Of a stretch of DNA of 43,830 nt, positions 6,908 to 15,142 are shown one piece after another. The number at the start of each line of letters is the position of its first letter. Position 1 is the stretch's first letter. The notes under the pieces were generated by a model. It ran no database searches, was not told where the DNA came from, and saw only the letters and a list, made by a program, of their open reading frames with translations. Source of the stretch: JAFAXD01 sp035472475 (GTDB lineage: Bacteria > Pseudomonadota > Alphaproteobacteria > Rhizobiales > Xanthobacteraceae); NCBI GenBank assembly GCA_035472475.1, contig DATIPA010000139.1, forward strand, positions 1-43,830, given 5' to 3'. Position numbers and translations under genes: made by a program.

Positions 6908-7944
6908 GCCCAGCGCGGGCGCGAACCGCCGACGCACCCGACACCCCGCATCCGCGCGAAGCGACGCAACTGTTTGGCCATGCGGATGCCGAGCAGGACC
7001 TGCTGCAGGCCTACCGAAGCGGCCGCATGCCGCACGCCTGGCTGATTGGCGGCCCGGAGGGCATCGGCAAGGCAACGCTCGCCTATCGCATGGCGCGCTT
7101 TGTTCTTGCCAATCCCGATCCCGACGCCAAGGCCGTGCAAACCGCCCAATCGCTCGCGGTCGCGACCGACCATCCGGCGGCACGGCGGGTCGTGGCGCAG
7201 GCGCATAGCGACTTGCTGACGCTCGAGCGAACGGTCGGTGACACCGGCAAGATGCGCACCGAAATTGCGGTCGGCGACGTGCGCCGGACCATCAGTTTTT
7301 TTGGTTCGACCGCGGGGGCGGGGGGCTGGCGCGTCTGCATTGTTGACAGCGTCGATGAGCTCAACCGGTTCGGCCTCAACGCACTGCTGAAGATTCTCGA
7401 AGAGCCGCCGGCCAAGTCGCTGCTGCTGCTCGTCAGCCATGTGCCCGGGCAGGTGCTGCCCACCATTCGCTCGCGCTGCCGGCAGCTGTCGCTGCGGCCG
7501 TTAGGCCCGGACGACGTCGTGACGGCGGCGGCCGCGGCCCTCGGCATCAGCGCAGAAGACACCGACCTGCGACACGCGGCGGCGCTCGCTGACGGCAGCG
7601 TCGCCCGCGCGCTTGCGCTCTTCGACGGCGCGACGCTCGCGCTGCACGACAGCGTGGCGGCCTTACTGGCACGGCTGCCGGAGGTCGATCCGCGCGCGCT
7701 GCACGTGATCGGCGACAGCCTGGGGAGAGCCGACGACCAGGCGTTTGACACTTTCCTGGCGGCGATCCGCGAATGGCTGTCGACCCGGCTTGCGTACGAG
7801 AAGGATTCTGCGCGCCTCGCCCGCGTGGCAACCGCATGGGAGACATTCAATCAGGCCGCGGCCGACGTTGCGGCCTACAATCTCGAGCGCAAGCCACTGG
7901 TATTTTCGACGTTCAATCTGCTGGCAGGTGTCGCGCGCGCTTAA
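6904..7944 (+). CDS. holB: DNA polymerase III subunit delta'
   Basis: A 346-residue AAA+ protein of the clamp-loader complex, which helps place the beta sliding clamp on primed DNA. Walker A-like GGPEGIGKAT lies at residues 49-58, the sensor/SRC motif appears as IRSRCRQL, and DELNRFGLNALLKILEEPP is the characteristic delta'/gamma stretch. The start is taken as GTG 6904, overlapping the tmk stop as GTGA; the frame is open further upstream but that part is inside tmk. The zinc-binding cysteines found in many tau/gamma subunits are missing, as is common for delta' subunits of this group. metG follows after 110 bp. Confidence 0.93.
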   Translation: MSPARARTADAPDTPHPREATQLFGHADAEQDLLQAYRSGRMPHAWLIGGPEGIGKATLAYRMARFVLANPDPDAKAVQTAQSLAVATDHPAARRVVAQAHSDLLTLERTVGDTGKMRTEIAVGDVRRTISFFGSTAGAGGWRVCIVDSVDELNRFGLNALLKILEEPPAKSLLLLVSHVPGQVLPTIRSRCRQLSLRPLGPDDVVTAAAAALGISAEDTDLRHAAALADGSVARALALFDGATLALHDSVAALLARLPEVDPRALHVIGDSLGRADDQAFDTFLAAIREWLSTRLAYEKDSARLARVATAWETFNQAAADVAAYNLERKPLVFSTFNLLAGVARA

Positions 7945-8054
7945 CTCGATGTTGATATCGGGTGCGCTTGCCGGACGCGCGGGCCGTTGATACCTATGCC
8001 CGAACAGCCGCTTTCGTCACAATCCACCGGATCAATAACGAGTCATACGGGTCA

Positions 8055-9605
8055 ATGGCAAAGAGTGCATTTTTCATTACGACGGCGATTGCGTATCCGA
8101 ACGGCGCGCCGCACATCGGGCACGCGTACGAGGCCATTGCGACCGACGCAATCGCGCGCTTCATGCGGCTCGACGGTTACGACGTGTTCTTTCTCACCGG
8201 CACCGACGAGCACGGCCAGAAGATTCAGCAGACCGCCGCCAAGGAAGGCCTGAGCGCGCGTCAACTGGTCGACCGCAACGTGCTGCGTTTCCGCGCCATG
8301 GTCGAACGCATGAACTGCTCGAACGACGACTTCATCCGCACGACCGAACCGCGCCACTATCGCGCCTCGAGCGCGATCTGGGAACGCATGGCCAAGGCGG
8401 GCGACATCTATCTCGACAAGTATTCCGGCTGGTATTCCGTGCGCGACGAAGCGTTCTACGATGCGAGCGAGACCAGGCTCGACAAAAATGGGCAGCGCAT
8501 CGGTCCGCAAGGAACGCCGGTCGAATGGGTCGAGGAGGAGAGCTACTTTTTCCGGCTGTCGGCCTATCAGGACAAGCTGCTCGACCTCTACCGGCGGATT
8601 CCCGACTACGTGCTCCCCAAGGAGCGGCTCAACGAGGTCGAGAGTTTCGTGCGCCGCGGTCTCAAGGACCTGTCGATCTCGCGCACGACGTTCGACTGGG
8701 GCGTTCCGGTTCCGGGCGATCCCAAGCACATCATGTACGTCTGGGTCGACGCGCTGACCAACTACATCACGGCGGTCGGCTATCCCGATGTCGAGAGCCA
8801 GGCGTTCAAGCGCTACTGGCCAGCGGCGCTCCACGTGATCGGCAAAGACATCGTGCGCTTTCACGCCGTTTACTGGCCCGCATTCCTGATGTCGGCCGGC
8901 GTGGACGTGCCGCAGCGGATCTTCTCCCACGGGTTTTTGTTCAACCGCGGCGAGAAAATGTCGAAGTCGGTCGGCAACGTGATCGACCCGTTTGCGCTCG
9001 CCGATGCCTATGGGGTCGACCAGCTGCGGTTCTTTCTGCTGCGCGAGGTTCCGTTCGGACAGGACGGGAACTACAGCCACGACGCCATTGTCACACGCAT
9101 CAATGCGGACCTGTCCAACGATCTCGGTAACCTGGCGCAGCGCTCGCTCACCATGATCGCGCGCCAGTTTGACGGCGTGTTGCCGCAACCGGGCGCGCTG
9201 AGCACGACCGACAAAGCGATCCTCGAGCTCGCCGACGGCCTGGTCGCGAAGGCGCGCGAGGCGATGAAGACGCGGCAGCTGCACCAGGTGCTCAACATGG
9301 TGTGGGCCGTGATCGCGGAGGCCAACCGCTACTTCGCCGGCGAAGCCCCGTGGGCGCTGGCCAAGACCGACCCCAAGCGCCAGGCCACCGTGCTCTACGT
9401 CACCGCCGAAGTGCTGCGTCAGGTCGCGATCCTCACTCAGCCGGCGATGCCGCATGGCGCCGCGACGTTGCTCGATCAACTCGGCATCCCGGAAAGCGAA
9501 CGCTCATTTGACCGGCTGGGCGGCGCGCACCGGATCGCCGCGGCGAGCAATCTTCCGGCACCGAGTCCGGTGTTCCCGCGCTATGTCGAGCCGGACGCCG
9601 CGTAG
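8055..9605 (+). CDS. metG: Methionyl-tRNA synthetase
   Basis: A 516-residue class I aminoacyl-tRNA synthetase that charges tRNA-Met. The HIGH signature is at residues 20-23 (PNGAPHIGHAYEA) and KMSKS at 301-305 (GEKMSKSVGN). The middle has GWYSVRDEAFYD where many homologues carry zinc knuckles; no paired Cys motifs are seen, so this is the short zinc-free, C-terminally short type (without the tRNA-binding dimerisation domain). The start MAKSAFFITTAIAYPNG is chosen by similarity; the frame is open 93 nt further upstream and the ribosome site is weak (acgggtca). It belongs to the plus-strand run from tmk to the metallo-hydrolase, with tatD 12 bp downstream. Confidence 0.95.
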   Translation: MAKSAFFITTAIAYPNGAPHIGHAYEAIATDAIARFMRLDGYDVFFLTGTDEHGQKIQQTAAKEGLSARQLVDRNVLRFRAMVERMNCSNDDFIRTTEPRHYRASSAIWERMAKAGDIYLDKYSGWYSVRDEAFYDASETRLDKNGQRIGPQGTPVEWVEEESYFFRLSAYQDKLLDLYRRIPDYVLPKERLNEVESFVRRGLKDLSISRTTFDWGVPVPGDPKHIMYVWVDALTNYITAVGYPDVESQAFKRYWPAALHVIGKDIVRFHAVYWPAFLMSAGVDVPQRIFSHGFLFNRGEKMSKSVGNVIDPFALADAYGVDQLRFFLLREVPFGQDGNYSHDAIVTRINADLSNDLGNLAQRSLTMIARQFDGVLPQPGALSTTDKAILELADGLVAKAREAMKTRQLHQVLNMVWAVIAEANRYFAGEAPWALAKTDPKRQATVLYVTAEVLRQVAILTQPAMPHGAATLLDQLGIPESERSFDRLGGAHRIAAASNLPAPSPVFPRYVEPDAA

Positions 9606-9617
9606 GCGGGGCTGACG

Positions 9618-10412
9618 ATGCTGATCGACAGCCATTGCCATCTGGACTTCCCGGACTTCGCCGATGAGCTCGATGCGGTGATCGCCCGAGCACGCGACGC
9701 CGGCATTGGCCGCATCGTAACGATCTCGACGCGGGTCAGGCGGCACGATCAGGTGCTCGCCATTGCCGAGCGTTTTGGCGACGTGTTCTGCTCGGTGGGC
9801 ACGCATCCGCACCACGCCCAGGAGGAACCGGACGTTACGGTCGACGATCTCGTGGCGCGCACGCGGCATCCCCGGGTGGTTGCGATCGGGGAGGCCGGTC
9901 TCGATTACCACTATCACTACAGCCCGGTTGACGCGCAGGAGCAGGGCTTTCGCCGCCACATCGCGGCGGCGCGCGCGACCGGGCTCCCGCTGGTGATCCA
10001 TTCCCGGGATGCCGACGACGACATGGCACGTATCCTGGAAGAGGAAACCGAACAGGGCGCATTTTCCGCCGTGCTTCACTGCTTCACCGGCGGACGCGAT
10101 CTTGCGCAGCGCGCGATCGCGCTCGGCCTCTCGATTTCGTTCACCGGCATATTGACCTTTAAGAAGTCCGACGAACTGCGTGAGATCGCGGCCGAACTTC
10201 CAGCGGATCGGATCCTGGTCGAGACCGACGCGCCCTATCTTGCACCCGGAAAGTTCAGAGGGAAGCGGAACGAACCTTCATATGTTATTGAAACAGCTAA
10301 AGTTTTGGCGAATACGCGCGGCGTTACACTCGACCAGGTCGCGAGCCAGACAACCGACAATTTCTTCCGCCTGTTTGCCAAGGTGCCGCGGCCCCAGAGA
10401 AGCGCCGCGTGA
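9618..10412 (+). CDS. tatD: TatD family metal-dependent hydrolase (putative deoxyribonuclease)
   Basis: A 264-residue TIM-barrel hydrolase. The N-terminal LIDSHCHLDF carries the metal-binding H6-x-H8. Further motifs are IGEAGLDYHYHY (E and metal ligands), VIHSRDADDDM, LHCFTGG and VETDAPYLAP with the conserved Asp. Family members are metal-dependent DNases with 3'-5' exonuclease activity, involved in DNA repair. The ribosome site is GGCGGGG. The stop overlaps the start of the next gene by 4 nt (GTGA), and the metG-tatD-hydrolase order is common in alphaproteobacteria. Confidence 0.93.
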   Translation: MLIDSHCHLDFPDFADELDAVIARARDAGIGRIVTISTRVRRHDQVLAIAERFGDVFCSVGTHPHHAQEEPDVTVDDLVARTRHPRVVAIGEAGLDYHYHYSPVDAQEQGFRRHIAAARATGLPLVIHSRDADDDMARILEEETEQGAFSAVLHCFTGGRDLAQRAIALGLSISFTGILTFKKSDELREIAAELPADRILVETDAPYLAPGKFRGKRNEPSYVIETAKVLANTRGVTLDQVASQTTDNFFRLFAKVPRPQRSAA

Positions 10413-11209
10413 CGCTCACCGCGACCATCCTGGGCTGCGGTTCCTCGGCCGGGGTGCCGCGTCCCGCACTCGGATGGGGCGCGTGCGACCCCGCCAATCC
10501 GCGCAACCGGCGCCGCCGTTGCTCGCTCCTGGTCGAGCGAACCGGCCACGACGGCGGCCGCACCCGCGTGCTTATCGACACATCGCCCGATCTGCGCGAG
10601 CAATTACTCGATGCCAATGTCGATTGGCTCGACGGCGTCTTTTTCACCCACGAGCACGCCGACCACACCCACGGGATCGATGATCTGCGCTCGCTCTATA
10701 TTCATCGCCGGCGGCGCCTGGATCTCTACCTGGATGAGGCCGCTGCTCGTGTCGTGTTGCATCGGTTCGGCTACTGCTTCGTGATGCCGCCGGGCAGCGA
10801 ATATCCGCCGATCGCGAACGAGCATAGGATTGCCCCGGACAAGCCGATCACGGTCGAAGGGGCAGGGGGCGAGATCGTGGTCCTTCCGTTCCTGCAGGAC
10901 CACGGCGATATTGCATCCCTCGGTTTTCGTTTCGACGGTCTCGCTTATTCCAGCGACCTCGTCGGCCTGCCCGACGCGAGCCTGCCGGCGCTTGCGGACC
11001 TCAACATCTGGATCGTGGACGCGCTGCGCTACCGGCCGCACCCAAGTCACTTCAGCGTCGACGACGCGCTGCGCTGGATCGAACGCATCGATCCGGAACG
11101 GGCGGTGCTGACCAACCTGCACGCCGATCTCGACTACGCGACCCTGAAGGCAAGCCTGCCGGCGCATGTCGAACCGGCGTACGACGGCATGCGGATTGAG
11201 ATCGCCTGA
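10409..11209 (+). CDS. MBL-fold metallo-hydrolase (PhnP-like)
   Basis: A 266-residue metallo-beta-lactamase-fold protein. The signature THEHADHTHGIDDLR supplies the HxHxDH metal site, with further ligands expected in FLQDHGD and near YSSDLVG. The opening MTLTATILGCGSSAGVPRP is typical of the PhnP / cyclic phosphodiesterase branch, and RRRRCSLLVE follows. Relatives hydrolyse cyclic phosphodiesters or related phosphoesters, but the substrate of the tatD-linked version is not established. GTG 10409 overlaps the tatD stop. It is the last gene of the plus-strand run; a 410-bp gap follows. Confidence 0.88.
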   Translation: MTLTATILGCGSSAGVPRPALGWGACDPANPRNRRRRCSLLVERTGHDGGRTRVLIDTSPDLREQLLDANVDWLDGVFFTHEHADHTHGIDDLRSLYIHRRRRLDLYLDEAAARVVLHRFGYCFVMPPGSEYPPIANEHRIAPDKPITVEGAGGEIVVLPFLQDHGDIASLGFRFDGLAYSSDLVGLPDASLPALADLNIWIVDALRYRPHPSHFSVDDALRWIERIDPERAVLTNLHADLDYATLKASLPAHVEPAYDGMRIEIA

Positions 11210-11619
11210 CGCCGGCGAACGGCCCCAACGGGACCTGTCCCTGCATGCCAATGAGCTCACCGGACGCTCCAGAAAGTCCCATTTCATCGGCCCCGGTGAA
11301 AAATGTTCCATAATATGTCTTATGCGAATGGAGCCATTATTGGCGCACCAGGCCCCCGGTCGCGCGAGCCCCGGATCCCCAATCGCGCGCTCGGTCCCCG
11401 GCCAGACATGCGCGATCTTTAGGAACGGCCCCTGACAAAGCGCGTTGGTTGTGGGCGCCTGCCAAATGGCGCGCAAAGCTCCTGCAGGCGGCGCGGACGC
11501 TCCATGCGAGGCGTGGCCTTCGGGGTGTGCCGCCAATGGCGCTCAGCTGACCTGGATCGCCTACCCCGTCATTTCGCGCCGGCCGTTGCCAAAATTCCAA
11601 CCAACCTCGAGGTGAGCCC
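11210..11619. other. Intergenic region upstream of dps with an inverted-repeat candidate operator
   Basis: About 410 bp without a convincing gene. Two points stand out. CATAA (11309-11313) and TTATG (11320-11324) form an inverted repeat in an AT-rich island (ttccataatatgtcttatg) inside otherwise GC-rich sequence, which resembles an operator or a -10 region. A ribosome site GAGGTGA precedes the dps GTG. The region may hold the dps promoter, but no clear -35/-10 pair is seen close to the gene. Confidence 0.4.
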
Positions 11620-12153
11620 GTGAGCAAGGTCAAAAGATTGGAACCCCGCAATACCCGTAATCTCGATACGCCGACCGATCTGTCGCCGGAGGGCGTCAAG
11701 GCCATTTCGGCCGCGTTGAATGTGGTGCTCGCCGACAGCTTTGCGCATTACCTCAAGACCAAGAATTTCCACTGGCACGTCAGCGGCCCGCATTTCCGGG
11801 ATTACCACCTGCTGCTGGACGATCAGGGTGACCAGATCTTCGGCACCACCGACGAGATCGCAGAGCGCGTGCGCAAGATCGGAGGCCGCACCCTGCGTTC
11901 GATCGGACACATCGCCAAGCTTCAGCGCATTCGCGACAACGACGCGGAGTTCGTCGACCCGGACGACATGCTGCAGGAGCTGATGCGCGACAATAAGGCC
12001 GTCGTGCACTCGATGCGCGAAGCCCACGACGTAGCGGACAAGCACGGCGATGTCGCGACCGCGAGCATTCTCGAAAATTTCATCGATGACGCCGAAAAGC
12101 GCGTGTGGTTCCTGTTCGAAGCGAGCCGCGCCGCCGACGCAACCGGTCATTAG
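11620..12153 (+). CDS. dps: Dps family ferritin-like DNA-protection protein
   Basis: A 177-residue ferritin-like protein. Family members form 12-subunit shells that oxidise and store iron and protect DNA under stress. The ferroxidase residues fall at the same numbers as in E. coli Dps: H51 (NFHWHV), H63, D67, D78 and E82 (TTDEIAERV). The N-terminus is basic (MSKVKRLEPRNTRN), which in E. coli contributes to DNA binding. Start GTG 11620 follows GAGGTGA. The stop codon TAG is formed by the first bases of a 76-bp palindromic element, so the element was inserted at or has defined the end of the gene. Related rhizobial proteins are of similar length. Confidence 0.93.
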   Translation: MSKVKRLEPRNTRNLDTPTDLSPEGVKAISAALNVVLADSFAHYLKTKNFHWHVSGPHFRDYHLLLDDQGDQIFGTTDEIAERVRKIGGRTLRSIGHIAKLQRIRDNDAEFVDPDDMLQELMRDNKAVVHSMREAHDVADKHGDVATASILENFIDDAEKRVWFLFEASRAADATGH

Positions 12154-12226
12154 TGCCGCCGATTTGAAGTTCCTACCGCGGTTGCGGCAAGCTCATGCAG
12201 GAACTTCAAATCGAAAAGCGGCACTA
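12151..12226 (-). repeat. 76-bp palindromic REP-like element, copy 1 (inverted orientation)
   Basis: Outer arms TAGTGCCGC / GCGGCACTA and inner arms CGATTTGAAGTTCCT / AGGAACTTCAAATCG enclose a loop of about 24 nt. The arms are perfect apart from a 4-nt AAAA bulge in the right arm. Copies 2 and 3 have the equivalent T-rich bulge in the left arm, so this copy is reversed. Its loop, read on the minus strand, contains GAG-TGCCGC like the others. It begins with the dps stop codon. Confidence 0.85.
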
Positions 12227-12240
12227 GAATCATAGATTTG

Positions 12241-12316
12241 CTAGTGCCCCTTTGCTTCCGAAGTTCGTGGCGGAGGATGCCGCGATGTATCACGAACTTC
12301 GGAAGCGGGGCACTAG
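12241..12316 (+). repeat. 76-bp palindromic REP-like element, copy 2
   Basis: Outer arms CTAGTGCCCC / GGGGCACTAG, a TTT bulge in the left arm, then inner arms GCTTCCGAAGTTCGTG / CACGAACTTCGGAAGC: 26 bp of perfect pairing around a loop containing GGATGCCGCGA. It is 14 bp from copy 1 and in the opposite orientation, as in the paired REP units called BIMEs. Confidence 0.88.
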
Positions 12317-12342
12317 TCCTGCGATACGTTCGAGTTATCCAT

Positions 12343-12369
12343 GCCCGTCGCGGCTTGGTCGCGACGGGC
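12343..12369 (+). terminator. Strong hairpin between dps and mazG
   Basis: GCCCGTCGCG and CGCGACGGGC form a perfect 10-bp stem with a 7-nt loop. There is no real T-run after it, so it is either a weak intrinsic terminator for dps or another structural element. Confidence 0.45.
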
Positions 12370-12375
12370 GTTCGC

Positions 12376-12401
12376 GTTTGCTAAGGTGATTTTAAGCAAA
12401 C
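12376..12401. promoter_or_regulatory. Inverted repeat upstream of mazG
   Basis: GTTTGCT (12376-12382) and AGCAAAC (12395-12401) are perfect inverted arms 12 bp apart, ending 19 bp before the mazG start. It could be an operator or fold in the mazG leader. No regulator is suggested by the sequence. Confidence 0.3.
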
Positions 12402-12420
12402 AACCATCGGACAGGTCGGC

Positions 12421-13257
12421 ATGAAACCGTCGCGGGACATCTCCGGACTCATCGAGATCATGGCGGCGCTGCGGACACCGCAGACCGGCTGCCCCTGGGA
12501 TCTCGAGCAGAATTTCGCGACCATTGCCCCCTACACAATCGAGGAAGCCTACGAGGTCGCGGACGCGATCGCGCGCGGCGACCTCGCTGATTTGCGCGAC
12601 GAATTGGGCGACCTGCTGCTGCAGGTCGTGTTCCACGCCCGCATGGCGCAGGAGCAAGGCGCATTTGCGTTCGGCGACGTGGTCGAAGCCGTTACCGAAA
12701 AGCTGCTGCGCCGGCACCCGCATGTCTTTGGCGACGCCGAAGCGCGGCGCCCGGAAGCGGTCAAAGGGCTGTGGGAGCGGATCAAAGCCGAAGAAAGGGC
12801 GAGCAAGGCTTCGCAGAAAAGCACCGCCGCTCCGGATGGTGCCCTCGCCGGGGTACCGGCCGCCCTGCCCGCAATGATCCGGGCCCAGAAGCTTCAGTCC
12901 AAGGCCAGTCAGGTCGGCTTCGACTGGAACGACCCGCAAGCGGTGCTCGCGAAGATTCGCGAAGAAACCGCGGAGATCGCCACGGCGCTTACGCGCGGGG
13001 ATCGCAGCGCCGCCGGACAGGAGGTCGGGGACCTGTTGTTCGCCGCCGTCAATCTTGCCCGTCACCTCGACCAGGACGCCGAGGGCCTGCTGCGCAGCAC
13101 CAACCAAAAATTTGAACGTCGGTTCGGCGCGATTGAAGCCGCGCTGGCGCGGCAGGGCCGCACCACGACGCAGGCCTCGTTGCAGGAAATGGACGCGCTG
13201 TGGGACGCCGCCAAGCAGGACGAGCGGACAAACCAAGTCGAGAACGCGACGTCCTGA
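12421..13257 (+). CDS. mazG: Nucleoside triphosphate pyrophosphohydrolase
   Basis: A 278-residue all-alpha NTP pyrophosphohydrolase that hydrolyses NTPs and dNTPs to monophosphates plus pyrophosphate, removing non-canonical nucleotides and affecting ppGpp metabolism in E. coli. It has two MazG domains. In the first, the metal-binding EE-x-x-E is E41, E42, E45 (TIEEAYEVADAI) followed by E61-x-x-D64 (RDELGDLLLQ). The second repeats this as REETAEIATALT and QEVGDLLFAAVNLARHL near the C-terminus. The opening LIEIMAALRTP and GCPWDLEQ are the family signature. It ends 2 bp from the end of the convergent hflX, so there is no room for a separate terminator. Confidence 0.95.
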   Translation: MKPSRDISGLIEIMAALRTPQTGCPWDLEQNFATIAPYTIEEAYEVADAIARGDLADLRDELGDLLLQVVFHARMAQEQGAFAFGDVVEAVTEKLLRRHPHVFGDAEARRPEAVKGLWERIKAEERASKASQKSTAAPDGALAGVPAALPAMIRAQKLQSKASQVGFDWNDPQAVLAKIREETAEIATALTRGDRSAAGQEVGDLLFAAVNLARHLDQDAEGLLRSTNQKFERRFGAIEAALARQGRTTTQASLQEMDALWDAAKQDERTNQVENATS

Positions 13258-13259
13258 AC

Positions 13260-14681
13260 CTAGGACGCTCGCGCGCGGCCGCCTGCGTCGCGCGCGCCGA
13301 CGCCATGGCGCCCGTTGGCGGCAGCCCTCACCCGGCCCTGGAACTTGGCGAGCAGCAATTGGGCATTCGCCGGATGCACGCGAACCGTCATGGTAACCCG
13401 GCCGTCCTCCGCAACCGCTTTCGCCAGGACCTCGGCATTGCGATAGAGCCAGCTCATCCCCGCGCCGTCCGCGCCATCAATGGTGACCTCGTAGCTGGCA
13501 CGCGCGCCGGCGAGCTCCTGCTCGATCAGCGTTTTGAGGTGCTCAAGCCCCTCCCCGCTCACCGCCGAAACCAGAACCGCGGGCGTCTGGTTGCGCTCGA
13601 CGAGATTGGCAACGCGTTCGCGCCCCTCCTCGCTCAGTCGATCGATTTTGTTCCAGACCTCCACCAGCCGCCGCTCTGAACGTTCGATGCCGAGTTCGTC
13701 GAGTACTTTCGCGACGTCGCGCGATTGCGCTTCCGTATCGTCGTGCGACACGTCGCGCACATGCAGAATCAAATCTGCCTCGATCACTTCCTCGAGCGTT
13801 GCCCGAAACGCGGCAATCAACGTCGTGGGCAGGTCCGATATGAAGCCGACGGTGTCGGACACAATAACGCGTTCGCCATGCGGCAGGTCGACGGCGCGGA
13901 GCGTCGGGTCAAGCGTTGCAAACAGCATGTCGGCCGACAAAACACGCGACGCCGCCAAGCGGTTGAACAATGTCGACTTGCCGGCATTGGTGTAGCCGAC
14001 CAGCGCGACGATCGGATAAGGCACGCGCTTGCGGCTCTCGCGGTGAAGATGGCGCGTGCGCTTGACGCCCTCGAGCTCTTGTTTGATCCGCGCGATGCGC
14101 TCCGCAATAATGCGACGGTCGGCCTCGATTTGGGTTTCACCGGGTCCGCCCAGAAACCCGAAACCGCCGCGTTGGCGTTCGAGATGGGTCCACGAGCGCA
14201 CCAGGCGGCCGCGCTGATAAGTCAGATGGGCGAGTTCGACCTGCAGCGCGCCTTCGCGGGTGCGGGCGCGCCGTCCGAAGATCTCCAGGATCAGGCCGGT
14301 GCGATCGAGCACCTTGGCGTGCCAGGCTTTTTCCAGATTGCGCTGCTGCACCGGGGAGAGCGCGCAATCCATCACCACGAGCCCGGCATCGAGGCTCTTC
14401 ACCACGCCGGCGAACTCGTCGACTTTGCCCTTGCCGATGAAGGTTGCTGGGCGGATCTCGCTCAGCGGCGCGATCCCGGCCTCGACAACCTCGAGCTCGA
14501 TCGCCCGCGCGAGACCGACCGCCTCATCGAGCCGGGCCGTCGCCGAGCGATCCGACACGGCGCTTCGCGCACGCACGCCCCCGCGCCCGTCGCGCGGGTA
14601 CGGGCCGATCACGATCGCGCGCCCTGCCCCCGACCGGGTCGGAGTTACAGCGTCGCGCGCATCACGTCGTCGCAGCTCCAA
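13260..14681 (-). CDS. hflX: GTPase HflX, ribosome-associated
   Basis: A 473-residue GTPase that binds the 50S subunit and rescues or splits stalled ribosomes under stress. The HflX signature GGFGFLGGPGETQIE is at residues 172-186, G1 GYTNAGKS at 229-236, G3 in VSDTVGFI, and G4 as NKID. Upstream is the N-terminal glycine-rich HflX domain. The start is taken as TTG 14681, directly after the hfq stop (TGATTG); the resulting N-terminus MELRRRDARDA resembles related rhizobial HflX starts. Its Arg/Gly-rich C-terminus converges on mazG. The hfq-hflX pair is widely conserved and the two are probably co-transcribed. Confidence 0.93.
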   Translation of the reverse strand: MELRRRDARDAVTPTRSGAGRAIVIGPYPRDGRGGVRARSAVSDRSATARLDEAVGLARAIELEVVEAGIAPLSEIRPATFIGKGKVDEFAGVVKSLDAGLVVMDCALSPVQQRNLEKAWHAKVLDRTGLILEIFGRRARTREGALQVELAHLTYQRGRLVRSWTHLERQRGGFGFLGGPGETQIEADRRIIAERIARIKQELEGVKRTRHLHRESRKRVPYPIVALVGYTNAGKSTLFNRLAASRVLSADMLFATLDPTLRAVDLPHGERVIVSDTVGFISDLPTTLIAAFRATLEEVIEADLILHVRDVSHDDTEAQSRDVAKVLDELGIERSERRLVEVWNKIDRLSEEGRERVANLVERNQTPAVLVSAVSGEGLEHLKTLIEQELAGARASYEVTIDGADGAGMSWLYRNAEVLAKAVAEDGRVTMTVRVHPANAQLLLAKFQGRVRAAANGRHGVGARDAGGRARAS

Positions 14682-14942
14682 TCAGGTCTTTTCCTCGACG
14701 GGGGCATCCTCAGCAGAGTCGAACAGCTGAATGGGGTGACCCGGCATGATGGTTGAGATGGCGTGTTTGTAGACGAGCTGAGAATGTCCGTCGCGTCTTA
14801 ACAGAACACAGAAGTTATCGAACCAGGTTACGACGCCTTGTAACTTGACCCCGTTAACCAGAAAGATCGTCAGTGGGGTCTTGTTCTTGCGGACATTGTT
14901 GAGAAACGTGTCTTGTAGGTTTTGAGCGCGTTCGGCTGCCAT
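14682..14942 (-). CDS. hfq: RNA chaperone Hfq
   Basis: An 86-residue Sm-like protein that forms hexamers and pairs small RNAs with target mRNAs. The Sm1 part holds LQDTFLNNVRKNKTPLTIF, FLVNGVKLQG and the FDNF loop; the Sm2 signature is VYKHAIST. In rhizobia Hfq also supports nif and nitrogen regulation, consistent with its place after ntrX. ATG 14942 (MAAERAQNLQD) is chosen by family similarity although the frame is open to 15050; an ATG at 14957 is an alternative. It is followed directly by hflX. Confidence 0.96.
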   Translation of the reverse strand: MAAERAQNLQDTFLNNVRKNKTPLTIFLVNGVKLQGVVTWFDNFCVLLRRDGHSQLVYKHAISTIMPGHPIQLFDSAEDAPVEEKT

Positions 14943-15059
14943 GGCCGTTGTTTCCATTTTTTTTCTCGCGTTTCCATCCCCCCCGCGAGTCGTTTTCTTA
15001 TTAGTTCTCTTTCTTGGTTCTCTTTGCCTCGGCCCCTTAATTGAGGACAAAACTCATAT

Positions 15060-15092
15060 GACCAGCCCAGTCGGATGGCAGGCTGGCTGGTC
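15060..15092 (-). terminator. Inverted repeat between the aminotransferase gene and hfq
   Basis: GACCAGCC (15060-15067) and GGCTGGTC (15085-15092) are perfect 8-bp arms. On the minus strand the repeat lies 51 bp after the aminotransferase stop and is followed by atatgagttttg, so it may be a terminator ending the ntr transcript before hfq. It might equally be an operator in the hfq promoter region. Confidence 0.35.
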
Positions 15093-15142
15093 GCGCGCAA
15101 GCCACTTATGGTCCATAGGCCGAGCCTGTCCCTTGGTCAAGC

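Noticed and set aside
11337..11705. A 122-codon minus-strand frame upstream of dps
   Set aside because: It overlaps the dps start and has irregular composition without any recognisable motif or ribosome site.
12151..12316. CRISPR repeats or an insertion sequence
   Set aside because: The two units are internally palindromic, adjacent, in opposite orientation, have no spacer series and encode nothing.
13534..14756. Long plus-strand frames opposite hflX
   Set aside because: The minus strand encodes complete HflX with all GTPase motifs; the plus frames have no recognisable domain.
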